A stretch of 64,000 nt of DNA from NCBI GenBank assembly GCA_003149345.1, contig QFWI01000016.1:310001-374000 (forward strand), given 5' to 3'. Shown here in pieces: positions 25,561 through 35,800 of the stretch. The notes under the pieces are model-generated. The model saw only the letters and a program-made list of their open reading frames with translations. It was not told the origin of the DNA and ran no database searches. How positions within the stretch are numbered: position 1 is the first letter of the stretch; each line of letters opens with the position of its first letter. The DNA comes from Vampirovibrio chlorellavorus. GTDB lineage: Bacteria > Cyanobacteriota > Vampirovibrionia > Vampirovibrionales > Vampirovibrionaceae. The translations under genes were made by a program, and so were the position numbers.

Positions 25561-28500
25561 ATGAGTACCGTCCGTCCTTTTGTTCATCTCCACGTGCATA
25601 CCCACTATAGTATGCTGGATGCGGCCACGCGGGTGCCTGATTTGGTGAAGATCGCCACGGCCAATAATATGCCCGCCGTTGCCATCACCGATCACGGGGT
25701 CATGTACGGAGCGGTGGAACTGTATAACGCCTGCAAAGGGGCTGGCATCAAGGCCATTATCGGGGCCGATATGTACGTGGTGGACGGGGATATCACCGAT
25801 AAAAGCAGTCGTCAGCCCATGCACCAGTTGGTATTGCTGTGCAAAAACGAGATTGGCTATAAAAATCTGGTAAAAATCGTGTCCCGCTCCCATTTGGAAG
25901 GCTTTTACTATAAGCCACGCATCAACTGGGATATTTTGAAGGCCCATAGTGAAGGCCTGATTGCTTTAACCGGGGATCTGACCGGCCCGGTGGCCCGCCC
26001 CATTTTGCGGGGCCACGTGGATGAGGCCCGAGAGCGGGCCAAATTCCTGAAAGAGATTTTTTGCGAGGATCTCTACATTGAAATCGTGGATCACGGCAAG
26101 GAACCGGAGTACCGCTTTGCCGTAGAGGCGGTTAAAATTGCCCAGGAGTTGGGCATTGAGCTGGTGGCCACAAACGATACCCACTTTTCACGGCCGGGCG
26201 ATGAGACCATGCATAACATTCTGCTGTGTATGCAGCAGGGCAAAACATTGGCTGAAAGTGGTTCTCGGGATATTTATGGGCCGCAGTACTACATTAAAAA
26301 TGGCGATGAAATGGCCAAGCTGTTTCAGTTTCTGGATGCCGACGTTCGGGAACGTGCCCTGGACAACACCCTGAAAATCGCCGACAAGATTGAATTCAAG
26401 ATGAAGCAAGGGGAGTCTATTTTGCCGGACTACCCCATCCCGGAAGGCACCACGCTGGAAAGCGAGCTGGAGCGGGAAGTCATGGAAACGGCCCGGGAAC
26501 GCTTTCCCGAAATCACCCCGGAAATTCAGGAGCGGCTGGACTTTGAGCTGCGCATCATCAACCAGATGGGTTTTCCGGCCTACTTTTTGATTGTGGCCGA
26601 CTTTATCCGCTATGCCCGGGAGCAGAACATTCCGGTGGGGCCGGGTCGGGGTTCCGCCGCCGGAAGCCTGGTAGCCTTTGTGTTGGGCATCACCGATATT
26701 GATCCGCTGGAACACAATTTGCTGTTTGAGCGATTCCTGAACCCGGAGCGGGTTTCTATGCCGGACGTCGATATCGACTTCTGCATTGACCGTCGGGGGG
26801 ACGTGATTGAGTACGTGCGCCGCAAGTACGGGGCTGATCGGGTGTGCCAGATTATCACCTACGGCACGCTGGCCGCTCGGGCCGCTTTAAAGGCCGTGGC
26901 CCGTGTGATGGAGATTCCCTTTGCCGAAAGTGACAAGCTGGCCAAGATGATTCCCTTTGGGCCTGCCGTTAAGCTGAAAGACGCCCTGGAAGACGGCATG
27001 GAACTAAAAAAACTGTATGACACCGAGCCCAAGGTCAAAGAGCTGGTGGATCTGGCGCTGGCTTTGGAGGGAACTGCGGTCAGCGTGGGCATGCACGCCG
27101 CAGGGGTGGTTATTTCCAAGGACGCCCTGGATACCATTGTGCCGGTGCAGTTCACCAAGGACGGGCATGAGACCGGACAAATCGTGTCCCAGTACCCCAT
27201 GGGGGACTTGGAAAAGCTGGGCCTCCTGAAGATGGACTTTTTGGGCCTGCGAAACCTGACCATTATTGATAACACCGTGCAAATGGTCAAACAAATCCGG
27301 GGAGAGGAAGTGGACATGCGCCACTTGCCGCTCGATGATCAGGATGTCTACGAGATTTTGACTGCCGGGGATACCGATGGTATTTTCCAGCTGGAATCCG
27401 GGGGGATGAAGGCGCTGGTGAAGGATCTTAAGCCGTCGGTGTTCGAGGACATCGGCGCTTTGGTGGCCCTGTATCGACCCGGCCCCTTGAACTCGGGGAT
27501 GGTCAAGCAGTTTGTGGATCGTAAGCACGGTCGGGCGCAGGTGGAGTACAAGCATCCCGCCTTGGAGCCCTTGCTAAAGGACACTTACGGCACCATCGTG
27601 TACCAGGAGCAGATCATGCAGATTGCCCAGTCGCTGGCGGGTTATTCGCTGGGGCAGGCGGATTTGCTGCGTCGGGCCATGGGTAAGAAAAAAGCTGAAA
27701 TCATGGAGCAGGAGCGGGCTGGGTTTTTGGCGGGCTGCGAAAAAAATAATGTCGATCTGACCATCGCTAACGAGCTGTTTGACACCATGAGCGAGTTTGC
27801 GGCCTACTGCTTCAACCGGTCGCACTCAGCAGCCTATGCCCTGGTGGCGTATCAAACCGCTTTTCTAAAGGCACATTACCCGGTGGAATATCTGTCGGCC
27901 CTGCTCTCCAGCGTGAGTGGCGATCTGGAGAAGGTGCAGTTCTATATTCTGGCCTGCCGGAAAATGGGCCTTAAAATCCTGCCGCCGGATATTAATAAGT
28001 CCGGGCAGAATTTTACCCCCGATGGGGATAAAGCCATTCGCTTTGGGATGGCCACCATTAAAAACGTAGGCGTGGGTGTGGTGGAAAACATTATTGCCGC
28101 CCGCACCGAAAAACCCTTTGCCTCGCTGGAGGATTTCTGCGAGCGGGTGGATCCCAAGGTGCTGAACCGGAAAACCTTGGAGAGCCTGATTAATAGCGGG
28201 GCCTTTACCGAATTTGGCGTTTCTCGCAAGCAGTTGTTTAATAACGTGGACACCATGACCAATTACGCGGCCAAATGCCAGGAACAAAAAATTACTGGGC
28301 AAGCCAGTTTGTTTTCCCTGTTGGGTGGGGGCGATGAGGCTGGTGGAGCGGGTGGTTTTGGTGGCCTGATTTTATCCGGCGACACCGCTGAATACAGCGA
28401 CGAGGAAATTCAACAACTGGAAAAAGAGCTATTGGGCTTTTATGTCAGCAGTCATCCGCTGGATAGTTTGCTGGACAAGTTGCCCATGATGACCAGCCAT

Positions 28501-29013
28501 AACATCGCAGAACTCAAGGATTTCCCGGATGGGGTGGATGTGGTCATTGGCGGGTTGATTTCCAGTTTGCAAAAGAAAATCACCAAAACCAACCGCCCTA
28601 TCTGGATTGGCAAGCTGGAGGATTTTTCCAGCGAGACGGAATTTGTCATGTTTTCCGATGCCATTGAAAAGTGCGGTGAGCGGGTGGCTGAGGGTAAAAA
28701 GGTGCTGATTCAGGGGCGTTTACAATTCCGGGGGGATAACGGGGATCAGTTCAGCATTATTTTGAACGAAGTGCATCCGGTGGATGAGGTGCGGCCCTTT
28801 CATCTGTTTTTTGACAGTGCCCCCAAGTGGGAAATTTTGCAAACCATTAGCACCATTTTGGTGAAGAATCGTGGGTTTAATCCGGTGATTTTGAACTTTA
28901 AAGATGGCACGAGAATTAAAGCGGGGACGAAGTTCTGGATTAATAACAATAACCGGGAACTGGTGAAAGAAACGCTGGAATCTCACTTCGGCCAAATCTT
29001 AAAGGTAGGGTAA
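25561..29013 (+). CDS. dnaE: DNA polymerase III alpha subunit DnaE
   Basis: The 1150-aa replicative polymerase. The PHP domain opens the protein (HLHVHTHYSMLDAATRVPDL, residues 9-30), the polymerase active site PDVDIDFCIDRRGDV is at about residues 400-414, GRGSAAGSLVAFVLGI precedes it, and the C-terminal helix-hairpin-helix/OB region (QLEKELLGFYVSSHPLD, then a nucleic-acid-binding OB) is complete. Length is typical of single-subunit DnaE1. Whether the PHP metal site is fully proofreading-competent was not checked residue by residue. The ATG follows GAGTTT, a poor SD. Confidence 0.97.
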   Translation: MSTVRPFVHLHVHTHYSMLDAATRVPDLVKIATANNMPAVAITDHGVMYGAVELYNACKGAGIKAIIGADMYVVDGDITDKSSRQPMHQLVLLCKNEIGYKNLVKIVSRSHLEGFYYKPRINWDILKAHSEGLIALTGDLTGPVARPILRGHVDEARERAKFLKEIFCEDLYIEIVDHGKEPEYRFAVEAVKIAQELGIELVATNDTHFSRPGDETMHNILLCMQQGKTLAESGSRDIYGPQYYIKNGDEMAKLFQFLDADVRERALDNTLKIADKIEFKMKQGESILPDYPIPEGTTLESELEREVMETARERFPEITPEIQERLDFELRIINQMGFPAYFLIVADFIRYAREQNIPVGPGRGSAAGSLVAFVLGITDIDPLEHNLLFERFLNPERVSMPDVDIDFCIDRRGDVIEYVRRKYGADRVCQIITYGTLAARAALKAVARVMEIPFAESDKLAKMIPFGPAVKLKDALEDGMELKKLYDTEPKVKELVDLALALEGTAVSVGMHAAGVVISKDALDTIVPVQFTKDGHETGQIVSQYPMGDLEKLGLLKMDFLGLRNLTIIDNTVQMVKQIRGEEVDMRHLPLDDQDVYEILTAGDTDGIFQLESGGMKALVKDLKPSVFEDIGALVALYRPGPLNSGMVKQFVDRKHGRAQVEYKHPALEPLLKDTYGTIVYQEQIMQIAQSLAGYSLGQADLLRRAMGKKKAEIMEQERAGFLAGCEKNNVDLTIANELFDTMSEFAAYCFNRSHSAAYALVAYQTAFLKAHYPVEYLSALLSSVSGDLEKVQFYILACRKMGLKILPPDINKSGQNFTPDGDKAIRFGMATIKNVGVGVVENIIAARTEKPFASLEDFCERVDPKVLNRKTLESLINSGAFTEFGVSRKQLFNNVDTMTNYAAKCQEQKITGQASLFSLLGGGDEAGGAGGFGGLILSGDTAEYSDEEIQQLEKELLGFYVSSHPLDSLLDKLPMMTSHNIAELKDFPDGVDVVIGGLISSLQKKITKTNRPIWIGKLEDFSSETEFVMFSDAIEKCGERVAEGKKVLIQGRLQFRGDNGDQFSIILNEVHPVDEVRPFHLFFDSAPKWEILQTISTILVKNRGFNPVILNFKDGTRIKAGTKFWINNNNRELVKETLESHFGQILKVG

Positions 29014-29508
29014 ATTTCTTTTCAGGGGGGCGTTGCCCCCTGTGATCCCCACTGGAGGGGGACAGAGCTTTCCGCTCGTCCTGCCCCCCTCCAGCCCTCC
29101 CCTCGCAAGCAGTTGTTTATGCGGCAATGAAAAAACGCCTGCCAGATGCGCTAGTTTATCATTCCGGCGCAAACGGGAATCCACGCTGTCTTTTTCATTT
29201 GATTGATTGACGTCGCTTCTTTAATTGCAGGATCTGTGTTGCACCGTAGAGTGGATTCCCACTTTCGTGGGAATGACAGGGCTGCTTGAGGATAGGACAA
29301 GACTCTTTAGAATGTTTGAGAGGAACGCATGGGGAGGTCTGGAGGGGGGACAGGGCTTGCCCTGGACTCTGTTCCCCCTCCAGTGGGGTACAAGGGGCAA
29401 AGCCCCTTGAGGGAAGAATGCTTCAGTGGGGTACAAGGGGCAACACCCCTTGAAGGAACAACACCCCTTGAGAAAAATTCACCTGCGTAGCAATGCTAAA
29501 TCCCTGGT
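29014..29508. repeat. Inverted-repeat element between dnaE and the P-type ATPase
   Basis: A gene-free stretch occupied by paired inverted segments. About 29023-29102 is the imperfect reverse complement of about 29331-29411, and about 29160-29190 is the imperfect reverse complement of 29251-29279. The latter contains a perfect hairpin, ATTCCCAC-tttc-GTGGGAAT (29255-29274). A 34-bp unit starting cagtggggtac is repeated directly at 29381-29414 and 29424-29457. The dnaE-proximal stem CAGGGGG/CCCCCTG (29023-29042) may also stop transcription. No ORF is supported. Confidence 0.65.
29255..29274. repeat. REP-like palindrome
   Basis: Perfect eight-base stem with a TTTC loop (ATTCCCAC ... GTGGGAAT). 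A diverged inverse copy lies at about 29160-29190 (ATTCCggcgcaaacGGGAAT). Confidence 0.6.
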
Positions 29509-31353
29509 TTAACAGGCCATATCAATGGCAATTCGGGGACGCCAGGCCAAACGCAAGGCGTTGAGAATGGCCAGCAAGTCAATGGCTTCTTGTAGCAGGG
29601 CCCCTTGCACCGGCGAGAGATACCCCAGGGCGGCCAACCCCATTCCCGCCAGACTGAGCGCCATTCCCCCGATGGCGCATTGCAGGGCAATCTGGCGAAG
29701 CAGAAGGCTGATGTGCAAAAGCTCATCCACTTTGACCAGCGTATTTTCCAGAATGACGGCCCCGGCGGCCTCACTGGTGACGCTGCTGTGTTGCCCAAAG
29801 GCCAGCCCCACCGTCGCCGTTGCCAAGGCTGGGGCGTCATTGATGCCATCGCCCATAAACAGGGTAGGAGCCAGTGCGGTCTCCGCTCTGACGATGGCCA
29901 CTTTCTGCTCGGGGGATTGTTCCGCCAGGGTGTTCGGAATGCCCAGCACTTCCGCAAGATAGGCCACTTCTGAAGCGCGATCTCCTGATAACAGCAGCAC
30001 TTTTTTAAAGAAGTGGGAGGGCCCCAGATGACCAATAAAGGAGTGCCCCTCGGCACGGGGCGCGTCCCGCAAGCGAAACAGTCCGGCGTATTGATCATCG
30101 CATAATAAAATACACTCTAATCCGGCTGCCATAGGCGGTAAATTGGTTTCTAGGTGTGGCCAGAGTTTGGCTATTTTATGGCGGCTGGTCAAATGCCAAC
30201 GGTGTCCGTTTACCAAGCCGGATAAGCCTTGACCGGGCTTTTCAGAGACTTCACTGGCTTTGGGCAGTGGAAGATTTTCCTGGGCTGCCGCTTCCAGAAT
30301 GGCGCTGGCCAGAGGGTGCTTGGAGTATCGCTCCAGGCCGGCAGCCGCTTGCAGTAAATCCGTTTGTTGAAACGAGGGTGCCGGTAAAATTTCAGTGACG
30401 GAGGGTTTACCGTAGGTGAGCGTGCCGGTTTTGTCAAAAATAGCGGTTTGGCAAGTGGGTAAACGCTCCAGCACCACCGGGTCTTTAATAATAATGCCGT
30501 GTTTGGCGGCCAGGGAAATGGCGCTGATGATGGTGATGGGAATGGCAATCAGTAAGGGGCAAGGTGTGGCCACCACCAGTACGGCCAGGAAGCGATTTGC
30601 GTCTCCGGTTACCAGCCAGGTGGCCAGTGCCAGCAGGATGACCAGAGGCGTAAAGAGGGCGCCTATCTGATCGCCCAGACGGCGCAGGGTTGGGCGTTTT
30701 TGTTCAGCATCCTGCATCACCGTCATAATGGTGGCGTAACGGGAATCAAGGGCTCGTTTTTCCGCTTGAATCACCAATGCGGTTTCTCCATTAATGGCCC
30801 CGGACAAGACGGAAGACCCCGGCGCTTTGTCCACCTGATAGGGTTCGCCGGTCAGGTAGGATTCATCCATGCTGCCCTGACCTTCCACGACGGTGCCGTC
30901 CACGGGGGCGGTTTCATGGGGAAAGATCACCAAACGATCCCCAATGGCAATATCATCGAGGGCCACTTCTTCAATTTGCTCCCCGGTTTGGCGATGGGCG
31001 ATATTGGGCATCCGCTTGGCCAACGCTGCCAGCACGGAGGAGGCCTTGCGCAGGGCAAATTGCTCCAGTGTCTGCCCGCCTGCCATCATCAGGACAATCA
31101 GGGCCCCCGCCAGATATTCGCCCAGAGCGAGACTGGTCAGCAGGGCCAGCACCGCCAGAATATCGGCGCCGAAATCTTTTTTGAAGGCTTTCTTTAGAAC
31201 CTGAAGCGTCAAGGGGATGACGCTCACCGCTAAAATGACTTGGAGTGGCAGCAGGGAAAAGGGGAGCCCGAGCAGCCAGAATGCCCCGGATAGCAGCAGT
31301 CCGGCGAGGGCGATCGCCGTGAGTATTGCTGACCAGTTTGGAGAGGTTTTCAT
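29509..31353 (-). CDS. P1B-type heavy-metal ATPase, TPC-motif group
   Basis: A 614-aa metal-exporting P-type ATPase without an N-terminal metal-binding (HMA) domain. The phosphorylation site FDKTGTLTYGKPS (about residues 300-312), actuator TGEP, and hinge MGDGINDAPAL are intact. The transport-site motif in TM6 is ATPCPLLIAIP, so the usual CPC is TPC followed by P, the motif reported for the P1B-5 subgroup (nickel/iron); the exact metal remains uncertain. The actuator reads TGEP where most members have TGES. The inverted-repeat element follows the gene; no metal-responsive regulator is adjacent. Confidence 0.85.
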   Translation of the reverse strand: MKTSPNWSAILTAIALAGLLLSGAFWLLGLPFSLLPLQVILAVSVIPLTLQVLKKAFKKDFGADILAVLALLTSLALGEYLAGALIVLMMAGGQTLEQFALRKASSVLAALAKRMPNIAHRQTGEQIEEVALDDIAIGDRLVIFPHETAPVDGTVVEGQGSMDESYLTGEPYQVDKAPGSSVLSGAINGETALVIQAEKRALDSRYATIMTVMQDAEQKRPTLRRLGDQIGALFTPLVILLALATWLVTGDANRFLAVLVVATPCPLLIAIPITIISAISLAAKHGIIIKDPVVLERLPTCQTAIFDKTGTLTYGKPSVTEILPAPSFQQTDLLQAAAGLERYSKHPLASAILEAAAQENLPLPKASEVSEKPGQGLSGLVNGHRWHLTSRHKIAKLWPHLETNLPPMAAGLECILLCDDQYAGLFRLRDAPRAEGHSFIGHLGPSHFFKKVLLLSGDRASEVAYLAEVLGIPNTLAEQSPEQKVAIVRAETALAPTLFMGDGINDAPALATATVGLAFGQHSSVTSEAAGAVILENTLVKVDELLHISLLLRQIALQCAIGGMALSLAGMGLAALGYLSPVQGALLQEAIDLLAILNALRLAWRPRIAIDMAC

Positions 31354-31507
31354 CTGTGCATTATGACATTGATATTCTTGGCGGGGAGATTCATTGCGCC
31401 AAGTTTTGATTTAATGTGAGGTGAACCCAAGGCCTGATAAGCCAGTTTGGTATTTTGATCCAGAAGCCCAACATCAGAAGCCCCCAAGGGTTGATGCATA
31501 GCCTCGC

Positions 31508-32356
31508 TTAATGGAACCGGCTCTTTTTCACGACCCCGCCTTCCACATCCGAGAGGGTATGCATCATAATGAAGGCGTTTTCATCGATTTCACGGGCCGC
31601 ATTCTTAATCAAGGCAATTTCAAGACGGGTGACCACGCAATACAGAATATCCTGTTCCTCATTGCTGGAGCCTCTACGCCCTTGATAAACCGTGACGCTT
31701 CGCTTCAGTTCACTGACGATGGCTTGACGGATTGCCTCGTTTTTCAGGGAGATAATGGTGATGCCGGTAAACTCTTCAATCCCGTGCAGAATGAAATCAA
31801 TGGTTCTGGACGCTGCAAGGTAAGTTAAGACCGAATACAAGGCAGGCTCAACGCCCAGAAAGAAAGCGGCAAATAGAAAAATAACGATGTTAAGAAAGAG
31901 AATGACATCACCCACGCGCAGGATGTGCGTGGCCTTGCTGATGAGAAGGGCTGCAATTTCGGTGCCGTCCAGCACCGCTCCGCCTCGAATGGTGAGCCCG
32001 ATACCTGCACCAATAAAAAAACCACCGAAAATAGCGGTCAGGAGCTTGTCAGGGGTCACATCAGGGAATTTCACAAAAGCCAGGCAAAGGGATAGCCCGG
32101 CAATGGCCAAGGCGCTTTTAACGGCAAATCGCCAACCCATCTGACGCAGGGCAACCAGAATAAAGGGTAGGTTGATGACGGGAATCAGAATGGCCAGCGG
32201 GGTCGAGAAAATCTTGGCAAGCAACATGGAAACGCCGGTCACGCCGCCATCAATGAAGTGGCTGGACAGCAAAAAGCCTTTTAGCCCAAAGGCGGCGCAA
32301 AAAATTCCTCCCAGAATCAGGAGAGTATCTTTACTAAGCCGAACACGCTTACTCAT
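31508..32356 (-). CDS. YitT family membrane protein
   Basis: A 282-aa protein with five or six N-terminal membrane segments (LLILGGIFCAAFGLKGFLL, HFIDGGVTGVSMLLA, LAILIPVINLPFILVALRQMGW) and a soluble C-terminal DUF2179 domain (ITIISLKNEAIRQAIVSELKRSVTVYQGRRG, split here around residues 195-225). These are the two halves of the YitT family, whose function is not established. The ATG at 32356 was used; a GTG six codons upstream (32374) overlaps its own SD-like GGAAGG. No partner genes are visible. Confidence 0.78.
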   Translation of the reverse strand: MSKRVRLSKDTLLILGGIFCAAFGLKGFLLSSHFIDGGVTGVSMLLAKIFSTPLAILIPVINLPFILVALRQMGWRFAVKSALAIAGLSLCLAFVKFPDVTPDKLLTAIFGGFFIGAGIGLTIRGGAVLDGTEIAALLISKATHILRVGDVILFLNIVIFLFAAFFLGVEPALYSVLTYLAASRTIDFILHGIEEFTGITIISLKNEAIRQAIVSELKRSVTVYQGRRGSSNEEQDILYCVVTRLEIALIKNAAREIDENAFIMMHTLSDVEGGVVKKSRFH

Positions 32357-32849
32357 CTTTGGCAAAAAGACCACCTTCCAGGTACGCTTCGGTACGTTAC
32401 ATAGCCTGCCACAAGCGTCTCAGACGCTGCATTCCTTTAACAATAACACAGACATGCTTGAGGTTCTGGGAGTGGATGAATATGGGGCTGAATTGCCATA
32501 GTCTTTGTTTTGCGTTGATTAGAATCCGTCTGCCTAGCTTGGTTTCAACGTGTTTATTGAATGAGTCTGGCGAGAGATACTTGCTGTTTTAAAGAAAACG
32601 CCAGAAAACACGGCACCGTTGAACAACTTGTTGGCGACCTGCGGCCCTTAAACAATCTGTTTTTGGCTTTGGGCTCGATCCATTCACCGGGGCTGGCTCA
32701 CTGATTTTTAAAACGCCGCCATTCAGCGTGCCAATAGGGAGAAGCCTGTTATCAGGGCAGATTAGGGTGTTTTGATCAATTTACCAAAAATGACTGTTTT
32801 TATATATGTATATACAGATTATTTTTTCTTTCCCACCTGGTAGCGCGAG
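32357..32849. other. Gene-free stretch upstream of the giant AP-rich gene
   Basis: No supported gene in about 490 bases. The last ~70 bases are AT-rich (tttttatatatgtatatac at about 32797-32815), a possible promoter for the following gene, but no clean -35/-10 pair can be assigned. Confidence 0.3.
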
Positions 32850-32855
32850 GTGCGT

Positions 32856-35800
32856 ATGACATCCATTTCTTCTGGCTCGCCAGCCGCCAAGCCTCCTTCT
32901 CCGACAAAAAAGCCCGATGAAAAGCCCAAAAAAGAGGAGGCGAAAGCTGAGGAGGCGTCGTCGCCGTCACCCTCGCCTTCGGAAAAGTCCAAAAAAGAGG
33001 AGGCGAAAGCTGAGGAGTCGTCGTCGTCACCTTCGCCCTCGCCTTCGGAAAAGCCCAAAAAAGAGGAGGCGAAAGCTGAGGAGTCGTCGCCTTCGCCTTC
33101 GGCATCGCCCACACCCTCGGGCGCTGCTCCTGCCTCTGGATCAGGCCAGCCTAAGCCACCCCCGGCCCCCAATCCTACAGATCTGCCTCAAGGCGCTCTC
33201 GACTCCCAAACCCAGTTTCAGGTTGGCCAGGCTTTAAAAGCCAAAGCATTAGCGGCCTCTCAAGCGACAGCAGTGGAAGCGCCAGCACCAGCAGGCGCCG
33301 CAGCGTCCGCAGTGGAAAAGCCAGCGCCAGCAGCAAATGCCCCAGCGATCACACCAGCGCCTGGTGAAGAAGAATCGGCGCCACCCACCGCACCGACAGG
33401 AGAAGCCGCCGCCGCAACGTCCGTAGTGGAAGCGCCAGCAGGAGGCCCAGCGCCACCGCTCGCCCCCATGCAGCTACGGGCAGGCATCGCAGCGCCTGGT
33501 GAAGAAGAAGCACCGCCACCCAACGCACCGGCAGGAGCCACAGTGGCAGGAGCAGCGCCAACAGACGATGCCGCCCCCTCGTATTCGCCAGCTCCCATGC
33601 AGTTTCGTGGAGTGGGTTGGTCGCGTCCATCGGAAGATGGGCTCCCCCCTACTCGCCCGCCCGGCTCCATACCAATCGATGATGCTGAGGTAACAGTTTG
33701 GGATCCGAATTCCGGCACTGTAACCCAAGCGTCTGGTTCTGCGGCAGCCGATGCTCCGCCGCCCACCACTTGGACGTCAGAAACCCCAGTGTCAGCAGGC
33801 CCGCCGAGTGATCCTATAGATCCCGTGTATCAGCAACAGCCTGCAGGTGCAGCGGCTCCAGCAACAGCAGCAGCGGATCAAGCAGCAGCAGCTACTGCAG
33901 CGGCCTCTGGAACGTCACCTTCAGCCCCCCTAACGCCTGAGGCTGTTGCAGCCCAAATGAATGAACAGCTTGGAGCCATCCAGCCATCTGATGTCGATGC
34001 TGCGGTTGCGCAGATCAAGGCAAACAACCCTCAATACAGCGACGCGCAAATTATGGAGGCAATGAATCAGGCGACCCAGTATGGTAGCTACAATCAACTG
34101 AACGATTTACAGCAGCAGCTGAACGAGGGTGGCTATCAAGTATTGGATACCATTGATGGTCAACCGATGGAAGGAACCATTGGCTCCACCCTGAACTATT
34201 TAAAGGATAAACAGCAGCCCGGGGACACAACCATGCCATCCTCTGGCGTGACGCCGGAGGGAGCGCCCAATCCGTTCCTGGCTGCCAATGGTACAAAGCC
34301 CGCTTATGTGGTGGATGAACCCACCCTGGCCGCAATTCAAAATTCACCGGAGACGATGGCCAAAATTCGCTCGGGGGAAATTAAGCTGATTTATCCCGCT
34401 GGCTGGGAAGAAGGCTTGACCCCCTTTAACGCGAATAACGCCGAAGATTTGGTGTCAAAAACGGAAGCCATTTTGAAAAATGGAGGCAACCCCAGTTACG
34501 AGATGGAAGCCAAGGTCGAGGCTTTGGGCTTACCAATGGAGACAATAACCAACCCTTCCCTGAGTTCCACGCCAACCAGCCAGACCATTGCGGACAACTT
34601 AAAGCCAAACGCCATGAGTCCTCAGGCCATGGCAGATCTCATAAACAAGTTTCCCACGCCGGAATCGCAACAAGCCGCTATGGATATTCTCAGTAAGGAT
34701 GCGCGATTGTTCAGCCCTCAAAACCTTTCCAAGGCAGTGGCGAAACAGCATCAACAAATTCTTGAACATGCGGCCTCCAAGGGAATTAAACCCGAGGATA
34801 TTTACTATGCAATTCCTGAAGCGGGAAAAAGTTATGGCTTGGTAACGCAGCAGTATGCGGCAGTCAATAATATTCCGCCGGGGCAGATACTGCAACCGGG
34901 TCAGCTTCCACCGGGAGAAAATGCGCTGCTCGTTGTATTGGATGACTTCGCTGCCAGCGGTCAAAGTGTATTGGGCGATGTTCGTGGAGCATACGGTCAG
35001 TTCTCTGGAGAAAAAGTGGTGTCGCCCATCCTCTCTACCGAAGAGGCCAACAATCTATTAGGCGACCTAAGGGGATATAAATATTTGCCACAAGAGGTAA
35101 AGCCATCTTTTTTAGGTTCACCAGAATTTAAAAATATGTCACCAGAAAAACAAGCCCTTTACAAAAAGGTGATGGGTGATTTGGGTTACGGAGGTAAGGG
35201 GCATAGTATTGCTTTCCCGTACATGAGTCCAGATAATAATAATCAGCTTTTCGCCTCACAAATTGCCAAACACTACACGCTCAATGGTGGTGGCACTAAG
35301 ATGTTCAGTTATACGTATAAACATTTATTCTACGGATTCCCCACAGTGATTCGAGAAGCGCCTTCATCCGGTATCAAACCGGCCCAGTCTTCTCAGCCTG
35401 CCGCAGAACCCGCCTCCCCTGTTGCTCAGGCCAATCAGCCCGCCACCGATGCCCCTGCACCGCAAGCAGACGGAGCCGCTCAGACCTCCTTGCCAGCTGT
35501 TGTTGCAGCCGGTTCTGCGGCCACTGCGGCGGCAGCATTCGCTCTGCAAGAAGCCCTTGTGGGCGGTGCCAGTCAGGAAACAGTTATGGTAAACGCCAGC
35601 GAGCTTACACAAGCACTGTTGGGGGACGGTGCGACCCAAGAGATGGTCGAAGAGGCATTAATAGAAATTTTTGGAGAAGAGCAAGCAGCCGCATATGGAC
35701 TGCTTAATGCGCCCCCTGCCGAAGCCGCTGCCGAAGCCGCCGCCGAAGCCGCTGCCGAAGCCGCTGCCGAAGCCGCCGCCGAAGCCGCTGCCGAAGCCGC

